Assembly: GCA_029204225.1 (NCBI GenBank) | Contig: MU832651.1 | Span: 1 to 64,000, forward strand | From: Diphasiastrum complanatum | Lineage: Eukaryota; Streptophyta; Lycopodiopsida; Lycopodiales; Lycopodiaceae | DNA length: 64,000 nucleotides | Reading direction: 5' to 3' | In this document: in pieces, positions 59,221 to 64,000 of the stretch | Position numbering within the stretch: the first letter of the stretch is position 1 | Layout: each line of letters opens with the position of its first letter | Notes under the pieces: generated by a model | The model's database searches: none | What the model was told of the DNA's origin: nothing | What the model saw: only the letters and a program-made list of their open reading frames with translations | Made by a program: the position numbers and the translations under genes

Positions 59221-59918
59221 TGCATCAATAGTGAGCTAGAAAGTGACTAGGCTCATTTTCCTAGCTATCTTGTTCAATCTTGGATCAAAAGAGATCAATA
59301 GGGCATTGATTGGGTCTGGCTTGGTATTGTATGGAATCAGGTGCTCAGACACATGTGAGGATCATCCAATTTCAGTTTGATAGTTCTCTTTCATGTTTGA
59401 TCCAAAAATCTTGCTAGATAGCTTGTTTGAAAGCTAGTGTTGTCTAGTTTTTGCAGCAATCAATTTTATTCCATTTGGTTATGCCAATCAAAAGTTATAA
59501 GCTTTTGAAGAGGGTTAGGTAGGGTACCTAGGCCTGGGTGGACACGTTTGGTTTGGTCAAGAGATTTCTTGTTTGATCCTAAATCACAGTTGAATGCTTA
59601 TCAATCCCATCTATTTGAGATCTAGGCACTGTTTTGAGATCTTAGCCATTTTGTTTCATACAATGTCATTGTATTTGAGTCAAATTTGGTTTCTTAGTGT
59701 ATTTCACACGTGCTAAGAGTGTTGATCCTAACTTTGCCCATACTCCATCATTTGATGTGAAGTAGATTTAGTTTTAGAGAGATTGGTAGAGCTTGTGAGA
59801 ATCCACAGTTTGTTGCAAGATCTTGCATAGGAGTTGGTAGCACACCATTATTTGATCCTATAGTGAGAGAGTAGCAACATTTTTTGATCATCACTTTTGT
59901 TTATCTTCACTTTCAATG
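59221..59918 (+). other. Altered LTR end and leader of element A3
   Basis: Lies between the LTR and gag of A3. No open frame of note. Confidence 0.45.
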
Positions 59919-60150
59919 GGTTCATCCTTGCAAGTGAGAGATTGAATACTTCCAATTTTTCAATATGGAAGTTGAGAATGGAGTCCATCTTTATACTTTA
60001 AAATGTGATGGACATTGTTCTTGGCCTTGAAGAAGAGCCTCAAGTTCTTCAAGAGGTTCAAAAATACAAGAAGAGATTTAGGATGGCTCTCCACTACATC
60101 AAGGTGAATATCTCTAATGAGATATTGAGGGAGATTGGTACTTGCACGTC
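59919..60150 (+). pseudogene. Copia gag N-terminus (element A3, part 1)
   Basis: ATGGGTTCA at 59919 corresponds to the gag start of A2. After frame changes it reads MDIVLGLEEEPQ, YKKRFRMALHYIKVNISNEI and LREIGTCTS, matching gag of A2 up to EVASCTS. It is then cut by unrelated DNA. Confidence 0.85.
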
Positions 60151-60412
60151 GCAGGGCCTAAATGTCAAGTTAGTAAATAAAGTTGGGTTTCCCTCCAATT
60201 TGGATGGTTCCCAAGGCTTTCTTAAATTTGAATAATTAGGGAGGCAGAAATGGACCAATAGGATTCAGAGGCCAGGATCATCCCCTCTACTATAAAAAGG
60301 GACCACCTCGAGTTCCTACACATGTTCATTTCCTCATTTCAATAAAGCAGGTTGGTTCTCTTGTGAAATGGATTGATGAATGTCCTTGCTCTATATCACT
60401 TTTCCTCCATCT
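60151..60412 (+). repeat. Inserted repeat fragment (copy of 48665-48835) in gag
   Basis: Replaces about 55 gag codons. From 60245 it matches the 3' end of the unknown coiled-coil remnant, including TCATTTCAATAAAGCAG. Gag resumes directly afterwards with RELACICESINQSELVQ. The left boundary is approximate. Confidence 0.78.
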
Positions 60413-60535
60413 CCATAGGGAGCTTGCATGCATTTGTGAATCAATCAATCAAAGTGAGCTAGTCCAAGTCATTCTCAACGGCTTGAGAAATGAACATGAC
60501 AACCTTGTCCAATCTTGTGGCAGAGGAGCTACCAA
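60413..60535 (+). pseudogene. Copia gag middle part (element A3, part 2)
   Basis: Reads ELACICESINQSELVQVILN and LRNEHDNLVQ, matching gag of A2. After a one-frame change it reads VAEELPSL, which joins to ETLQSVL on the far side of the solo LTR. Confidence 0.85.
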
Positions 60536-60540
60536 GTTTG

Positions 60541-61277
60541 TGTTGAATTTCACACGTGTGGACTGTCCACTACATGTACTTGTGATCTCCTAAGGTGTGT
60601 AGATGCACCAAGATCAAGACTAGATTGAGATTCAAGATCAATCTTGAATCCTATGGCAAAAACACACTACTACATGCATTCAATCACTTCCAACTCTCAC
60701 TCACACGTGTGGGAAGTATTCAAAAAATAATCTAAGTAAAAACAAGCTGCTCTCCTTGGGTAGAGAGAGAAAATGCATCAAGAGCTCTCGGGTAGAGAGA
60801 GAAAGCTAGAAATCCAATAACTCACAAAATCCATGAAATCACCAAATCAATTGATTTCAAAATGAGGAGTACAATGATACTAGTAGGTCCACGAGCTACC
60901 ACTATGCTTAACTATGATTGGACCACATTTTATCACCTCTTGATCCTATTGGATCATTGATCTATGCACCTCTTAATTCTATTGGACTATATTCAAGCAC
61001 ACCTCAATTTCCTATTGGACCTCACAAGGTTCCACCTCTATATCCTATTGGACCTCTTGGAATTCATCAAACAAAAACTTTACACTTGTCTACACTCTAA
61101 TTAGCAAGTGTTTAGCCTCTTACTCTATTTTGGCTCAATAGTGGCATTACAAGTGGAAATGCATAATTTGCCATCTATGCCAAATTTATTCCTATCAACA
61201 TCCTACACCTAGATGCTTGATGTAAAAAACATAAGACCCCTATATCTAACATAGATAATCTTTTTCAATTCTTCACA
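60541..61277 (-). mobile_element. Solo LTR inserted in gag of element A3
   Basis: A 737 bp segment with TG...CA ends flanked by the 5 bp duplication GTTTG (60536-60540 and 61278-61282). Removing it and one GTTTG restores the gag reading ELPSLETLQSVL, comparable to ALPSIDKLHSVL of A2. The minus-strand start TGTGAAGAATTG is the terminal form of the LTRs at 2264 and 40620, so the minus strand is the likely orientation. No internal region is present, as expected after recombination between two LTRs. CCTATTGGACCTC recurs several times inside. Confidence 0.87.
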
Positions 61278-61282
61278 GTTTG

Positions 61283-63345
61283 GAGACCCTTCAAAGTGTG
61301 CTTATTTTTAGATAATCAAGACAAGAGTACAAACTCTTGAGGATGGACAAGCTATCACTCAATCATAATGATGGAAAAGCTTTATTTGTTAAGGACAAGC
61401 ACAAAGGGAGGAGCAAGAATCAATATCAACAATCCTCAAGCAAGGACAAAGCCAAAGCCAAAGACAAAGATGCGGAGGAAGATGATTCCTCTAGTGTTTC
61501 TATATCTAAGCTCAAGAAGAAAACGATCAAGTGCTTTTATTGTGGCAAGAAAGGCCATTATGCCACCAATTTCTTCAAAAACAAGAATCAACTCAAGCAA
61601 GCCAATATCTCCAGTGAGAAAGAAGACACTATTGCAAGTGATGGAGAGGGATCTCTTATGGTCTCTAGCTTCTCATCCTCTCCTTTCAAGAAGGATGGAT
61701 GATGGTATATTGATAGTGGAGCTTCTTCACATATGTGTAGCTCAAAGGACTCTTTCTCTTCTATTGCACCTTATGATGGAGCCAAGAAATCAATATACAC
61801 TGCAAATGATTATGAATGGCCAATTGAAGGAATAGGAAATATTTCCTTAAAGCTTGCATCCTCTAAAGTTCTTTCTCTTACCAAAGTTCTTTTTGTACCT
61901 AAGCTTACAAAGAATTTTATTAGTGTGGCCAATTGCATTCAATGTTGATACTTGTACTATCAAGAAGAATGATGAGATACTTGCACTAGGATCTAGATTT
62001 GGAGGCATATATAAACTAGATCCAAGAGAATGTGTAAATGCTTGTAATGTTGCTCTTGTGAACAAGCTATCTAGAGGAGTTATGGCATAGGAGGTTGGGA
62101 CATCCCAACTACAAATCCATGCTCTCTATGATCAAAGAAGCCAAAGCTATTGGCTTTCCAAAGTCATTTTCCAAGGAGATCAAGCCATGTGAGGCTTGTG
62201 CTATTGCTAAATCTCACAAGAAGCCATTTACAAGATCTTCTATCAAGAGTAAGCATCCTTTGGATTTGATCCACTTGAATGTTCATTTCTCATCACCTAT
62301 GAGCAAGGGAGGAGCCACTTGTTTTGTAACTTTTATTGATGATTTCACAAGATACACTTGGATATATCTTCTTTCTTCTAAATCTATGGTGTTTGATCAT
62401 TTCCTTATTTTCAAAGCTTATGTTGAGAAGCAATTCTCATTAAAGATTAAAGCTTTTAGATGTGATGGAGGTGGAGAGTACATCTCCAATAAATTCCATG
62501 ACTATTGTGAGCTTGAAGGCATTAAAAGGGAGTTCTCTTGTGCCTACTCTCCATCTCAAAATGGAGTGGCCAAGAGAAAGAATAGATCCTTATGTGAATG
62601 TGCCAAAGCCATAAGAATTGAGGCATATTTGCCAAAAGACTTTTGGGGAGAAGCCATAAGTTGTGCAAATTATCTTTGCAATAGACTCCCTCATATTGCT
62701 CTTGGAGGAAAGTCACCATATGAGATCTTATTTATGAAGAAGCCTAAGGTTGATCACCTTCAAGTTTTTGGATGCATATGTTTTGTCCATATTCCCATGG
62801 AAACAAGGAAGAAAGATGATCCTACTTCATGCAAAGGGATCATGGTTGGATATTCATCCACCAAGATGGCCTATAGAGTCTTTATACTCTCTACCTCAAA
62901 TGTGATTGAGAGTAGAGATGTTATTTTCCATGAAGAGCAAAAATCCAATTTGGAAGGGGCCGAGATCAAAGCATCTCTAGATGCATCACCAACTATTGCT
63001 ATTGAAGACAATTATGATGTGATGGGGTCGAAAATTGAAGAGGAGTCTCCCCGGATTTTTTTACCAAGAAGATCTATGAGAGAGAGATCCTCAGCCCAAG
63101 AGGCTCTCATATGTTGATAAAGGCAAGCAAGTGAATCTTGATTCCACTAATTATGCCTTCTTTGTTTCTCATGGAGAGTCAAAGAATGTTCAAGAGGCAC
63201 TCAATACCAAGGAGTGGTATGATGCCATGAAGTAAGAGTAGGACGCATTGATCACCAACAATACTTGGAAGCTTGTGGATCCACCATCCAACAAGCATGT
63301 GATTGGATGCAAGTGGGTATTTCGAATCAAATAAAATCATGATTA
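61283..63345 (+). pseudogene. Copia gag end, protease, integrase, start of RT (element A3, part 3)
   Basis: Gag end with zinc knuckle CFYCGKKGHYATNF, where the last Cys is Phe. A TGA lies directly before the protease motif WYIDSGASSHM (about 61704). GHPNYKSM starts a 340-codon open frame (62095-63117) covering the integrase, yet two of its three catalytic acids are lost: the first Asp is Asn (codon 62278-62280, LIHLNVH) and the Glu is Lys (62572-62574, NGVAKRKNR). The second Asp (FRCDGGGEY) remains. After the linker, RT begins (EWYDAMK, stop, E, stop, DALITNNTWKLV, GCKWVFRIK) and breaks off near 63345. The long open frame therefore does not mean an active enzyme. Confidence 0.92.
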
Positions 63346-63354
63346 TCTGATGGG

Positions 63355-64000
63355 GCAAGGAAGTGCAAAGAACGCGAACGAAGAAGAGAGCAAGAATATT
63401 GCAAAACAGCTCTCCCATTACAATCAGCTGCTAGATTCAAAAATAGTCTAATAGAAAGCTTATGCTAAATATAATCACAGCTTTAAGTGTTCTAATTGCC
63501 CAATAGGATCTTAAAAGTAAGTTCATACTCACAAAAACGAGAGTATAGTCCACCGAAGAGATTAGAAATGGTTTGTGTGTGATATTACGAAAAAATGGGT
63601 CTAGTCGAAAGTTTAGTTCTGAAATAGATGGAAGAGCAGTATGATATTGCGAGTTCCTCTCTCTTCGAGATTTTGCGAAAAAGCCGACAGTGCCCTTAAA
63701 AATGCGACATTGTCCTTTAAAAAGCCAACAGTGCCCTTAAAGCAAGTTAACTCCTTCAAAATAGTTGAAAGGAAGAAGTTTAAGGCAAGTTTCGCTTTTT
63801 GAAAAAAGTCGACACTGTTGCATTTTGGAGAAATGTGAAAAAGCCGACATTGTCACAAAAAATTGAATTTGTGAAATATGTTGAAGTGTCATTTTTTTTG
63901 GAAAAATCCAAATCGCTTTTTGAGAAAAGCTGACACTGTCGCTTTTCGAGAAAAGCCGACATTGTGTAAAAGATAGTTCATTTCTGCAGATTGTAGCGAC
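63355..64000. repeat. Region with recurring AAAGCCGACANTGTC motif
   Basis: Variants occur near 63672, 63700, 63722, 63805, 63840, 63925 and 63950, all in the same orientation and often after GAAAA. The region begins where the A3 copia homology stops and runs off the window. The element type is unknown. Confidence 0.6.

Overview
The window looks like intergenic DNA from a large, repeat-rich seed-plant nuclear genome. The evidence is one intron-type plant class V (GH18) chitinase exon, Ty1/copia and Ty3/gypsy retrotransposon remnants on both strands, initiator-Met tRNA primer-binding sites, long CT/GA microsatellites and low overall G+C. The decayed but still recognisable elements would suit a slow-turnover genome such as a gymnosperm or early-diverging angiosperm. 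That is inference, and I cannot name the species.

Layout. 1-2264: minus-strand copia gag/protease with its LTR. 2263-9300: minisatellites, a possible CACTA end, a 111-127 bp tandem array beside a minus-strand primer-binding site, and a 1 kb CT/CA-rich block. 9305-11288: a 5'-truncated copia RT/RNase H with its 3' LTR. 11289-13909: direct repeats, a hairpin and tandem repeats. 13910-15020: the chitinase exon, the only likely host gene, ending at a good splice donor and followed by foldback DNA. 15725-23130: minus-strand copia fragments from two elements. 25709-33524: a copia element whose 5' LTR was split by a 5.07 kb non-autonomous LTR element (25895-30961). 34960-42235: LTR pieces, a minus-strand gypsy pol and two copia scraps in opposite orientation. 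42236-48735: gypsy gag, RT/RNase H and an inverted integrase, flanked by DNA full of a short CTTCGNCGA motif, then an unrecognised coiled-coil coding remnant. 49057-53912: the best-preserved copia element (5' LTR, PBS, gag-PR-IN-RT), truncated in RNase H. 56790-57970: an unrecognised minus-strand spliced-gene remnant. 58700-63345: a third copy of the same copia lineage, interrupted by a repeat fragment and by a solo LTR with a 5 bp target duplication.

No set of genes here works together as a pathway. The window is mainly a record of nested insertion, deletion and point-mutation decay, and several stops and lost catalytic residues are explained by C-to-T or G-to-A changes. I found no RNA genes, CRISPR arrays or prokaryotic features. 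The items most deserving follow-up are the nested non-autonomous element with AG...CT ends and a visible empty site, the unknown coiled-coil coding remnant with a second partial copy, and the chitinase exon with a possible membrane-spanning extension.
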